From Monocercomonoides exilis (taxonomy: Eukaryota; Preaxostyla; Oxymonadida; Polymastigidae): a stretch of DNA of 64,000 bases. Location of the stretch: positions 377,001 to 441,000 of the forward strand of contig LSRY02000027.1 of NCBI GenBank assembly GCA_001643675.2. The letters are read 5' to 3'. How positions within the stretch are numbered: the first letter of the stretch is position 1; each line of letters starts with the position of its first letter. The translations under genes and the position numbers were made by a program. Below the pieces are notes generated by a model. That model saw only the letters and a list, made by a program, of their open reading frames with translations, was not told the origin of the DNA and made no database searches. Below, in pieces: positions 50,801-63,000 of the stretch.

Positions 50801-53800
50801 CTCAATCTTTGCGGCAGGTTCTTGTTTAAAAGAAGCGAGCTCATCAGACACAGACGAGAAAGGCAGAAGATACAGCCACAGCAGAAGAGGAAGTGCAGGC
50901 AATATTCTGCTTAAGATGGAGTTGTGGAACGGAGAGAGCATCAGAAACGAGAATGCGTGCATGAACAATTGGCGCAGACGAGGAGAATAAAGAAACTTCG
51001 GAAGGGCAAAAGAAGAAGGAATAGTTTGTGCATTTTGGGCATTGGAAGTGTCATTTTCTGACGAAGCTGATGAAGACATTGAAGAATTGGGACAAAACTT
51101 CAATGTGATTCCATCTGTTTGGAACGGCGTGTTTTCAGCAGCAAAGGCAACAGGTCTCATAAACAGCGCACTCACAAAGTAAACACTCATGTACAAAGAC
51201 GAAGATGTCTGCATAAATGGAAGTGTGCCTTGTGATGCCTGAATGAATGAGAAGAGCGATGCTGCCCAGGCAAATGGAAACAGATTGGGATGAAGCAAGA
51301 TCAATGCATGAAGAGCTGTGTGCGGATCAGCCAATGAGGAATAAGGTTTATCTGATGAGCAAATAGAAGAGACGGTATCAGAGAGAGATCGGTTTGTCAT
51401 TGATGATGCCATTTCGTGTGCATATACACAAAGGCACTGAAGAAGAGGCAAATGGAACTGTGCTTCATTTTCCTTGTCAGATGCTTGCGATGATGCCGCT
51501 GGCTCTTCCATTGAGCGAACTTCGATTCTTTTGTTCTCAAAATCAACTTCTGATGAGGTGAAAAGCGAGGCTACGCCAAACACTGTCGGAGGAGCACAGT
51601 TGATTGCATTGAGGCATTTGAGTGGTTGTGGAGATGCTTCGCAAACAGAAGAAGATGAAGAGCACATTGAAGCAGCAATTTCACTTTCTCCTGATGAACG
51701 TGATGAACAGCTGAGATTGTAAGTTGCACTTTTCAATGCGAAAAACAGCCAGCTGTGAAATTTATCCACAACAACATTTAAAACCTGTGAAGAGCTTTTG
51801 TCGTTGGCTGATAAATTTTTGTAGAAAGATGTCTTAAGAGCATTCTGATGATATGACAGCATATGCGACAAGACTGCTGCCAAGCACAGAATTGTCCTGT
51901 CAGTCAGCAGAGTTCTCTGTTCAATGGTTTCACCTCCAGAAGAAGCAGAAGATATTTCACCAGACGAAAGAGAAGTCGATGTAAGTGAGCGAACAATGTC
52001 AACAAATGGATGAGTGGAAGTGCTGAAGAATTCGTCGTGTTCAGACGAAGGAAAAGCAGAAACTGTGTGTGGATCTAACGGAACAGATGAATATTTATCA
52101 GATTCTGATGGTGGAATCATTGATGATGATGCTGAAGATGATGATGTCGAGGATGATGAAGATGCAGTCGATTTGTCAAAAGGATTCTTTATTTCGGCAT
52201 CAATCTTTGGTGACACATCATCTATTTGTGGAGATGTAACGAGTTTCGAGTCTTGTTTTTCTTCTTCCTTTTCAAAATCGTTGAGCTTCTTTGTCCCTCT
52301 CATAATCGAATATGTCTCAATGATGTCTTCATCTTCGCTATCCACCAGCAGCGTCTGTGCTTCTGGCATCCGAGATGGTATCAGCTCATTCAGCTTCTTA
52401 AATCCTGTGTCAAGCGTGCTGCGTCTCGGTTTGCCCGAAGAAATCAGGCTGTTTTCCAGAAGCTGAGAGAAGCCTGTGATTTTGACGCTGTTGCCCAGTC
52501 CATTGCAGAGCTGGCGGAAGAAAGGAGACGAAGAGAATGACATTGATTCGGCTGAATAATTGCTGGTTGCTGAATCACAAGACATGGAAGACGAAGAAGA
52601 AAAAGAGCTGTTGGAGTTATCAGATATGAACTGAAGAGCGTTGGTTAGAATTGTTTCGCTCTCAAAAATCGGCTTCTTTTGCTGATGCTCCAACTGACGG
52701 AAAAGAGGAGTCCAGAAAGCTTCGGCGATATCTCTCTTTTTCTCAACCTGCCGGCTTTTCTTTGCTGACGAAGCAGATTCCTGTTTAACAGCAGCTGAAG
52801 ACTGAGGCTCTGAAGTTTGTGTAGATTCACTCGGTTTCGGTTGATGTAGAAGTCCATCGTCATCTTCTAGTGCAGCATCTTCATGTGATTCCTCAATTTT
52901 CACTTCATCTTTTGTCTCTTTATTGCTTTTGCCTTCACCAGCGCTTTCAGATTCAGTTTGAGCAGGTGAAATTGCATCACCAATTTTAATTTCTGCTTTG
53001 TCCTTTGTTTCTGAATCATTCCTGTTATTCATCTTATTTTCTGTGCTAATTCTAAGCTGTCTTGCTGAAAGGTTTTTCTCATAGCGTTCTTCTTTTGTAA
53101 AGAGAAGAGCACCCGCAATGGAGTTGTACAGTTGCTCCGTTTGTTCCGTTTTGCTTTCTTTGCGATCAGCACATGAAGCATATGTCATAATTGTTGCTAT
53201 TAGCAATGCAGCTGATTCTGTCAGAATCGTTTTGCTTGAGGCATCTGTCGCCTCAAATGAAAACGGATACTCAGAATCTGAAAGAGAGGACTGAGATGAA
53301 GAGGAGGATGAAGAAGAGGTTATTTCTGATTGATCCATTGGAGAAGTTGAAGTCAATGATACTCCAATTGATGCTTTTGTGATTGTAAAAGTTGGTAAAT
53401 CGTCACATGAAGCCATTTGTGTTTCAGAGTTCAGATGAGGCACAAGAAATGCATACAACGGATGAATAGATCCCATCGCATTGACTCCTCCCGCTGCAAA
53501 TGGGCTTCTTCCTCTGCTTTTTTGAGCAGCTGTATTTTGGCTGAAGTTGGTGCTTTCGTGCAACAAGTCAATCAATTGGTGCCAAAAGGATGTTTGAGGA
53601 GAGTTGAGCTTCGGGTGGCAGAATATGCTGCACAGCAAGGATATCACAACATTCTTTGCTGGCGCAACTCCTTCCTTCCTTGTCAGCTTCGAGTGATGGC
53701 GAGTGTTGCTGGAAGATCGAGAGCGAAGCGGAGAAGAAGAGAATGAGAAGGAAGATATCGATGGCGAACGATCTGGAGCAGAAGGAGCAGCTGTTCCTGC

Positions 53801-55394
53801 TGCTTCTGTTGATGTTGCCGAAAGCGATGATGATGGCGGCAGAGGTGGTGATGGAGAAGACGCAACAGACGATTGAGGTGAAAGCAGGAGAGGTGAATTT
53901 GACACTTGATTCAAGGCAGCTTCTGAAGGTGCATTGGAAGCAGATTCTCCGTCTTTCTCTCTCAGCAAAGACAAGCACGATGCTTCTGCCAAAAGCGGTT
54001 GATAAACTTTTATATTCCAGATGTTTTTCCTTTTTGTGCTGGTTCCATCCGTTTTGTTGTCAGAATGACGAATTCTCTTTTCCTTGCAGGCTTCGCTGTT
54101 AAGAAGCGCCACAAACGCCAGATGGGCCAAGCCAAGAAGAACGTGCGACTTTAAATAGAGTAAATGAATAGCAGCCTCATCCGAGCAGCTGTCTTGTTGT
54201 TTTGATGAAGCATTTTCAACGGATGAGTTTGAACCTTCGTCTTTTTGGCTGGTGCTTGTTTCAGCGTTTGTGCCATTGTTTGACGTGTTTTCTGACAATA
54301 TGTCCAAAGCAAGCTTTGCTAAATCAGATAGCAAAAGCCTCTCTTTTGTTCGTTTTTGAAGTGCCTTGCCTGATCGATCCTGTGAATTCTCTGAAATTTT
54401 GTCTTCATTTGCATTTTCTTCTGCTTCATTCGTTTCTGAAGCCCCTCCAACTTTTATTCCTTCTTTCGCTTCATTTCCCAAATCATTGCGCTTTGCAAAA
54501 GATTTGTACTGCTTCTCTTCTTTTGACACTCCTTCTTTTTGAATTTCAGAAAAATTGCTCCTTAAAGAAGATAGAAAACTTATTCTCCCCAAAAAGTTCG
54601 GATGCAGAAAAGGAAGCGCTAAAAAGAGATTAGAAACTGCAATCACATATTCTTTATTATATGAAGATGCATCCTTGCTTGGAGCTTTTAGCTTTTTTGC
54701 CTCAGAAAGAAGAGAAAAATACAATTTCTCCGATAACCGTTCTGAAAATGTTTGCTTGAAAATACTTTTGTTCGGAAATTAAATGAAATTGGAATATCAT
54801 AAATAGAAGAATAAAAAATAACTATTATAAGTTCATTCATACAAAATATTAGCGTTTAGAATCATAAGAATTAAGTGAAGGACAAGTGGATCAAAAAGTG
54901 GCGGAATCATCCCAACGTACAAATACAATTTCTAAAGGAATTAAAATAAAAAATATGCTTATTCATACGAAAAAAGATTTTTTTCATACCTTGAGATATT
55001 CAAGTTTTGATTCTGTATTGCTTTCTTTAATAAGAGTAAATGCACATCCCAGCATTGCTTTTGCAATAATGCGTTGAGAAATAAATTTGAATTCACTTTT
55101 GGAATTCTCTTTTAAGTTTTTAAAATGGGCAACATCCAAACTACTTTCGTCTAAAGATTTTGAATGAAAGCATTTTATTTCATTGAATAATATCGAAAAA
55201 TAAGATTTTTCATCGTTATAATTTGTATATTTAAGTGGTCTTTTCATGGTGCAAAGGAGCTTTGTGAAAGTTTCTTGTAATTTGTTTTGAAGTTCCTCCT
55301 CAGAAAATTGACATTCATCGGAAATATCCTTTAAAATGAATAATTTCAACGCAAATTTATCAATAAAATAACAAATAAATACATCAATATTCAT
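23804..55394 (-). CDS. Giant HUWE1/UPL1/Tom1-type HECT E3 ubiquitin ligase
   Basis: The main exon is 23804-54764, more than 10,300 codons without a stop. Two 5' introns are inferred: 54765-54842 and 54932-54989 (donors GTATGA, acceptors AAAAG and TTTAG). They extend it in phase to an ATG at 55394, preceded by an in-frame TAA, giving about 10,484 residues; human HUWE1 has ~4,400. Order of parts: helical solenoid-like N-terminus; coiled coils (nt ~44440-44250 and ~43540-43310); acidic run (~43900-43830); two UIM-like motifs (EDAMLMLALQMSQQ at 42942-42871 and DDELLQLALAASLS at 42525-42462); UBM/DUF4414-like FLAALPPELVAEV (~34022) and LASLPNDFREEA (~33750); Ser and acidic tracts; C-terminal HECT domain (~24930-23807). 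The catalytic Cys sits in SAHTCFNQLELP (TGC at 23908-23906), 34 residues from the end. It forms a thioester with ubiquitin and transfers it to substrates. The UIM-UBM-HECT order matches the HUWE1/UPL1 class. The exact 5' exons are less certain than the rest. Confidence 0.9.
25547..25593 (-). repeat. In-frame TTC/TCT trinucleotide run encoding poly-Ser
   Basis: About 15 GAA units on the + strand, followed by GAT/GAC units. On the minus strand this is a poly-Ser stretch inside the HECT ligase, ahead of its catalytic domain. The near-perfect DNA repeat suggests recent slippage. Confidence 0.95.
27564..27732 (-). repeat. Compound in-frame repeat: Ser-Thr hexamer array and long poly-Ser array
   Basis: A GAAGTC/GAAGTT hexamer array (27564-27609, + strand) encodes alternating Ser-Thr on the minus strand. 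After a short spacer a near-perfect (GAA)n run of about 27 units (27651-27732) encodes poly-Ser. Both lie inside the HECT ligase coding region and keep its frame. Confidence 0.95.
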
Positions 55395-55875
55395 TTATTC
55401 CTAAAGATTTCAATGTATCAAAAAAAGGACCCCAAATAAATAAATCTTTGATCTGAGTTGCCCCACAATGTGCTTTGTTGTTTGTTTTTCGTTCACCATC
55501 AGGAAAATTTTCATTTTCAAAGAGAGATATAAATAATATTTAAAATAAAATCAAAATATTACGATTTAAATTCATAATGAAGTTGAATACATAACTGTTA
55601 TTCAAAAAAAATTGTCTTATTCATCGTTTAGCAAGTGATATTAAATTGAAATCTTATTTTCAAAGGTTGTTTGATATATAAACAAAATGTTTAATAATTT
55701 TTTTCTAAAAAAATGCAACATGTTTAATTGAGAGAAAAACAACAGAAATTTTTTGATCTTCCCAATATATAAATAATAAATTTGTGCGCTAATGATTGCA
55801 ATCAGTAAGTAGATTAATATAAATATCACAAAAAATTTAGTGAATTCATAGTTGAATATCCTTATTTGTTTAATA
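55395..55875. other. Divergent promoter region between the HECT ligase and H2B
   Basis: About 480 nt of AT-rich DNA separate the inferred HECT ATG (minus) from the H2B ATG (plus), so it should contain both promoters. No initiator, TATA or histone-specific element can be assigned with confidence, and no other gene is seen. Confidence 0.5.
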
Positions 55876-56247
55876 ATGTCTCAAGTTAACACTGAAACAA
55901 AGCCAGTTCCAAAAGTTGATAAAGCCGCAAAAGTTGCTGGAGATAAGAAAGAGAGAAAGAAGAAGCGTCATGAGACCTATTCTAGCTACATTTACCGTGT
56001 GTTGAAGTCTGTTCACCCAGAAACTGGAATCTCAAATCGCGCCATGGCAATCATGAATTCTTTCATCAATGATATCTTCGAAAGAATTGCAACAGAAGCA
56101 TCTCGTCTTGCTCGTTACAATAACCGTCACACTCTCACATCTCGGGAGATCCAAACAGCTGTTCGTCTTCTTCTTCCTGGTGAACTTGCTAAACATGCAG
56201 TTTCTGAAGGAACAAAATCTGTGACAAAATACATGTCAAACGCATAA
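55876..56247 (+). CDS. Histone H2B
   Basis: A 123-residue core histone, intronless. The ATG at 55876 ([10 protein letters not shown]) was chosen because it gives a normal H2B length; the frame extends upstream only through a non-ATG codon. A short Lys-rich N-terminal tail ([10 protein letters not shown]) leads into the histone fold: [19 protein letters not shown], then [20 protein letters not shown], the [20 protein letters not shown] helix, and the C-terminal [16 protein letters not shown]. This last helix is the usual H2B end and holds the Lys that is ubiquitylated in many eukaryotes. The TAA follows exactly where H2B should end. It pairs with H2A in the nucleosome. No H2A gene lies nearby and no 3' stem-loop was evident. 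Confidence 0.98.
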   Translation: MSQVNTETKPVPKVDKAAKVAGDKKERKKKRHETYSSYIYRVLKSVHPETGISNRAMAIMNSFINDIFERIATEASRLARYNNRHTLTSREIQTAVRLLLPGELAKHAVSEGTKSVTKYMSNA

Positions 56248-57095
56248 GTGTCTGACAATTCAAACATTTTAGTTGTTTTTATAGTTTTTCTTTTTTATGA
56301 AAGTGTTTTTTAACACATTCTTAAAAATAATAAATAATCTTATTACTGAAAAAGAAATATTTTTATTTTTCTAATAATTTTTTAAAACAGAAAAAATTTT
56401 CTATGTTTAACGTTTTCTTAAAATTGTTTTGATCAAGAAGTTAAGAAAACTGAGAGAGGAATAATTAATGAAGTTGGAAAATAATGAATTAGTTTTTTTA
56501 ACCAAAAATACAAAGTAGTAACTTTAAGTCAAATTGTAGCTTTCACTTAAAGCAGATCAATCCAAGGCAATGATAAAGTTAAAGAAATAATACATAATAT
56601 AGAGAATCCATCAAAATCAGCTTTTAATTGTGTTTTATAAAATTGTTAATTTGTAAAAATTAAGAATCTGGTTTTTGCAGAACAACGAAAAATGGATACA
56701 TAGCTTTAAATCATATACAATGCAGTTTCTTTTTGTGATTAAAAAAATAAGAAAGAAAAATCTCAAAGCAAATATTTCCATTTCAATGAGAATGACAAGA
56801 TAAACATCCATGAAATCAATACATAGAAATATTTGCAATACATACACACCTTCCACAATTGAACAGGCAAATTGCAGAATGAAATGATGAAGGATAATGA
56901 ATAAGAAACAATTCTTCAATAAAAGTTAAGAAAAAAAGGTGATTGATTAACTGCATAACAGAAAAGAAAACTCAAAGCAAAAACTCAAATATTACAGCAA
57001 CGTTCATTCGTTTGTTTAAACCTCCTGCATCCCCAACGCACATATCCAGCGGCTCCATTCCATCACCAAATTCTTTGCAAATCCTGATTGCTCTC
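56248..57095. other. Convergent spacer between H2B and BHR-B
   Basis: About 850 nt, AT-rich, between the 3' ends of H2B (+) and BHR-B (-). The small frames present (e.g. minus 56635-56919) are Phe/Ile/Leu-rich and unsupported. Confidence 0.5.
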
Positions 57096-60000
57096 CTACC
57101 AAGAAACCATTTCACTGATTGTACTTCCTTCGCTCCTTTCTCCCTCGCTCGCATGCTCCTCGTCAATTGCGTCTGAAACAGTCACAATCGTTGCTCCCTT
57201 CGGAAACCGCTGGATGAATTCCCGTTTCAAAAAAATCAGAGTCGGCCGTTCATTTTTCTGTTGAGATAAGCACTTTTCAATTACTTCTATAATTTCAGGA
57301 TTGTTACTCACAAAAATCGGAGGTCTTTCTCCTTTTGTAATCTTATCTCCAGCAATCACAGCCTCATATTCTCCAAATGGGATTATCAATGTTAAGCACT
57401 CCCACAGCATCATCCCGATCGAAAAAGCTACTGTTTTCTTTGTTGCATGTTTTTTCGTTCCATCCAACAGCTCTGGCGCCATCCATCTTAGGTACTCTTT
57501 TCTGTTATCATCCTCATCCTCAAACGCAGATGAGGGCAGAGAGTCATCATCATCATCGCTGGTAGAAGTCACAACAGTTGATGAGGAGATGGAAGAAGAG
57601 TCTGAATCTTCATCAGACAAGAAGTCTGAATGCATGACAATGCAGATGACCATGTGCTCTGAGAACAATACAATGTGGGGACTCAAACTTGATAATGTCT
57701 GAAGAGGATTGTCCATCTTATCAAATGAGTGGAGAGCAAGATTAGCAACCCAGAACAGGATCTGCGCAGCTGTCATCTCCCTCTCCTTCAACGTGCCAAT
57801 CGCCATCTCCTTCTTCTCATTCCTTCCATGCAGCAACATGAACAGAGAATCCCTCAAATCCACAATCAGCTTCTCATGAGGGGATGAACAAGCCATTGCA
57901 TCCACCAAGTTCGACATCGAAGAGGTGGTTGGGCACAGATCCTCTCTGCGAACAAATGTGGAATCTGAATCAGTCGTTGAAGTGGTGGAAGTTGATGAAA
58001 TGGATGGTGAAGGTGTTCTTTTTCTTATTTCTTCTTCTTCAACCTTCTCCAGCATCCATTGAGGAATCTTGTCTGAATCTCTCCCCAAAATATATTCGGT
58101 TGAGCCACTCTCAGAAAGAAGATGCTCTGAAGATTCAGAGTGTTCCATATTCGTGCCATATATTCTCTTCTTCATCCTCTCATCGTTCTTCTTCTCTACC
58201 TCCCTCTCTGCTCTCCTCCACTGCTCCTCTGGTGACATCTCCATCGTCACCATCTCGAATGCCTTCGGATCCTTCTTTATTGTGTCATCAACAATCTCCT
58301 TGTATTTTTTCGCTTCTTCTTTTGCCCTTCTCCATCGAATAGTTGCCACAATCGATGCAACAAGAACAATCAAGAACAGCACAGCAAATATCACAATCAC
58401 AATCAATGCCCATGATGATTTTCCTTCTCTCCCTCCTTCAACAATCCTATCATCTCCTTTTGATTCAATCATACTTTTATTCTTAACAACAATGTGATTC
58501 GTAGAGCATGGTTTGTCTGGCTTTCCAAACAGGATAAAACATTCCACAGATGATTCCTCCGAAGCTTTCGAAATAGTTGATGATGAGATTAATCCGGCTG
58601 CCGAACTCTCATTGATGTATCCTTCTTGGTGAAACTGATACGTCTCGATCAATTCTGAATCGTTGTTTGCAACAACAATTCTAAACGAAAGGTTGCAAGG
58701 CAAAAGAAGAGTTCCTTTGAATGTCAACTTTGTTTTCTCTTTTTCTCCTCCTGCTTCTTCTTCAACTGCCACTGAATCGAGTGTTGGCAAGAAGAATGGA
58801 GATTCTCGCTCTCCAGCTATTCCAGACAAAGCGCATCCTCCATCCAGAATCCACAGTGAGGTGTTGTCTTTCACTCCATCTCCTCCTTTCAGACTAACAA
58901 TATTCAGTGTGTCACCCCCACTGCATGCAATGTTCCTTCTCGCTGACCGATATTCCGCAATAGACGCACCGTTGCCAGCAAACTCTCCTTTCTCGATTGT
59001 GGTGTTCCCTCCATAAATCGTCATCCCTCCACTCGAAGCATTCACAATTGTCGTGTATCTGATATGAGCTGTTGTGTTGCTAAAATCAACAACAGACCCA
59101 TTCCATTTACAAATTTCCTCATATTTCGTATTCGCAGAATCCGACTCTTCATCGGCTGCGAAACCACTCAGAGCACATGATTCAAGGCAGCAATCCTTGC
59201 TTGACGATACAAAAATTATGCTCCCGGTTCTTTTCAACGAGCTGCAGCTCGAATAAGAGCAATTCAACATTCGCACTGCAATTCCTTTGCATTTCACAGA
59301 AAATACAGATGGTTTTTCAGAAGTCTGAGTGATGTTGCAGAATTGCGAAAGAGAAACTGAAATGTTTCTGCCATCCCCATCACCATTCTCTTGATCATTC
59401 TCTTGATCATTCTCTTGATGGTTTGCAGAATTAGCTTCACAGATAGCACTGCCACTGACAAGAGTGATGTTGTTTGCTTCGATCCGCTCTCCAACAACAG
59501 ATCCTCCAGAGTATTCAATAACCGAATCCAGCTTCAGGTTGCTCACAAGCAATCGATAGATTTCCAACAATCCTGTTTCGCACAGAAGCAGAGAAGGCAC
59601 TGTCGAGTATTCAATCCCTTCTTTTGGGCTGAACGAGCATGTCTGAATGGACACACTTCCTGAGCAAAGCTTCATCAGATGCAGATGAAACGATGGAAAA
59701 GAAGAAGTAAATTCAAAGCTCAGCAACTCCAGTTCAACGAATTGCTGTGCCTCTATCACCCAACTTCGACTGCCCCCTGACAAACCAGAAAACCGCACTT
59801 TCGCTGGTTCCTTTGATTTCGAAACAATACACACATTTTTCAGATCCAACTCACTTCCTATCTCCCCAGCTCCATCCAAACGAATGCGCAGATTATCGCT
59901 CACTGCAAGATGCGTCACACCATATTCAATCGAATGGCACGGATCTTTTGCTGTCCCGCATTTCTTGATATCCTTCCCCTCTTTCCCTTCGATCGACGAA

Positions 60001-63000
60001 ACAACAATCGTCTCTGATTGGTAAATCAAAATGAAATCTATCAGATCCACTGCTTCTGAACTTTCTGAGTCAACCCCAAATATCGCGTTGTATCGCACAA
60101 ATTCGCTCTCCCTCAAGTCCAGCTTGAACAGCGTCTCGTTGATCTGTCTCGAGATGTTCCAGCACTCAATGAAAATGTCTCTCCCTTCCTTTCCGCTGTT
60201 CGAGTCAAACTCGTCCCTCTCAAACAGCATTCCCAGCTCCCCTGAATACTTCAGCGCCAGATACAATCCCCCTCCTCGACCCATCGTCACAGAGCATCCA
60301 CACTGAATAACCTTCGAATTCATCACTCGGATCATGCTTTCCTTGCTCAGGTCAGCAAACACTGCTCCCCCTTTCGCTGAAGCACCTGCTGCACACACTT
60401 CAAGCACGCTGTTGTTAATCTCCACATCAGTAGTCAGCGTTGTCGGTACAGTCAGCACACTCGCTCCACCAGCCAGTCGTGTCACTCGTTGGATTGATGA
60501 GTCCCTCAACTTCAAATAACTCTCTCGATTTCCTTCGCTCTGCAGGGGTTCTTCCATCGCAATCACCGAACCATCCTCCATTACGATGCTGAACACACTC
60601 ACATTAACAATGTTGCACTGGCAGATGCTCGCCACATCCATCACATTGCTTTTCATCCGGCTCACCTCAATATACAACCCTGACACATTCAGACTCCCCG
60701 ATTTCATGTGAAGAAACATGATATCTTTGCACAGTGACGACGAAGCTGCAATCGAAAGAAGTGAACAAAGTGTTATGCAAATCGATCCCTTGCCACTTTC
60801 GATGAGCAGCATCCTTCCATTCGCACTACCATCTATCGTGAAGTTCATCATCTGAAACGTCAGCTTTTTTTCATTCTCAAAATACGCCTTGCCATCTTCT
60901 GCTATTTTGTTCTTGAACAGCAGAATCCCGTGCTTCATCTCCGCTTCCTCATCCTGCTCGCTTCTCACAACAAAGTCTGAGAGATCATAGCTCTCCTGCA
61001 ATTCTGCTGTTCCTTCAATGATCATTTCTCCAACTTGCCCAGAATTGTCAGCATGTTCAACACCCTTCCAAAATGAGCCACATGGTATTTTCTCGCTTCC
61101 ACACCCAGCAACATCGTGACCAGTGCTAGATATGTGAACCGACCAGCTCGAATACTCAATCAGAAATACAAGCAAACTGACTTCTTCAAACGCCAAGTCG
61201 CTTCCCACAAAAGCGTTCTCATCATCTTTCATCGAAGAATACTCAAAATCAAAAGCCCTATTCTTCACGGTCACATTCAAGTCTGAAGCTTTCATGAAGA
61301 TGTTCTTTCCAACGGATGCCACATTGGAATCAAATGACACCTTTTCCAGCAAATAGCAATTCTCTGAATCATCCGAAAAATCGAGGAACATTCCCCCTCC
61401 CTTTGCGCCATCTTCCTTCGCATTACAACCATTCATGCTCGAGTTGAAGATCTTCAGCTCGTCTCTTCCTTCCATCAGACAACTCATAAACCCACCATCT
61501 CCTTTCTCCCCAACGCATCCTTTAATAGTACAGTTATTTATTTCCGCTTTCAAACAGTTTGTAACTTCCACATCGCTGCAAACAGCGGAAGTGCACTCCT
61601 CAAACGAAACAGTCGACAACATCATTGAATTCATTCGCTCCGCTTTGATGGCTCCTGACTTCGTTCCATTGATTCCCCTCACATTTGTTTCCTCCATCAA
61701 AAGAGAGCCTCCCTGCGCACAGCACAACCCTCCATTCCCTTCAAAATGCAGATTTCTCATTTCTGCCCTATCCACATGCGTTGACCCTCCTGCTGATTGA
61801 ATAATCAGTAAATTCGTCACAAGCACAGGCACAGCCTCTGAAAAGCCATCAAAAATGCAATCAATGATATCCAACTCTCCACAGCCAATAGTTATCAATT
61901 CTGGGTTGTTTGATACCCCAGGCAACTCAAACGATATCTTGCTGAACACAATGCACAGATCACTTGCTCCATTTGTCTGCTCAAAGTGGCCGTTTTCCTT
62001 CACAACAAGTTCAGACTTCTCTTCGCAGCCTTGTATCCTCAGCGACAAGCCAATTCGCTTGATCTCACTTTCCACAACAACCGATCGCACAATGTGCATC
62101 CTCGTCTGAACGGCTGCCATCTTTCCAAAACCCTCGTCCATCGTCAGACACGGTAACACTTCTGTCCCACACCTCTCCATCCTCGCCCCAAGCTCGGTGT
62201 CAACATACATCGTCTCCTCGTCATACACAAACAGATATTTTCTCATCGACTCATCCACTTTGTGTGTGCTCGCATCGTCAAACACCCACATGTCTGCCTC
62301 GCCCATTTCCTTTTCCGCAGACCCTGCAAATAAACCAGGCTCAACAACAAATCGTGGTGTTGGGCACACAAGATAAAGGTTTCTGCCCTTCTTTGCCCCA
62401 TTCTCTAAAAACATAACATTCTTCAATGAATACACACAATTTGTCGCTTCCAGTATCGCAAACAGTCCTCCCCCAAACCCATTTTCTGCACTGACTTTGC
62501 TCTCTGAAACCGTGTTGTTGTCAAAAACAAATGACCCGCTGCCTTCCACAGCAACAAACAAGCTCCCGCCTTTCATCCCTCCTTCTGTGATGTTGTTTGA
62601 CAGAAACGAACAATCGCTGATGTTCATCAAATCTCCTTCACAAACTCTCCCAGAAATCACTCCTCCATTCCCTGCGCCTCTGCTCACCCCTGAAAATGTG
62701 CTGTTCTCCAGATGTAACACATTCACTTCACTCACTTCAAAAAGCGCACATGTTGGCTCTTCACTCCTGCAGAATGTCGAATTGTCAACAGACAACTTCC
62801 CAATGTTTCTGATTTGCACCAACCCAGACTCCAGATTTGTTGTTGTGTTTTCAAAACTGCAAGTACCCATCTTCAGTTCAATCTCGGATCCACCACTAGC
62901 ATCAAAATCCAAGAGCTGCTTCATTTCCAAAGATATGTCTTTAAATGTAACCCCTTCAAGGCTGATTTTTCCTCCAGCCCCACGCATCACACAAAAGCCA

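Noticed and set aside
55852-55875. Upstream extension of the H2B frame by eight codons
   Set aside because: It begins at a non-ATG codon and adds a hydrophobic stretch not found in H2B; the ATG at 55876 gives the normal tail.
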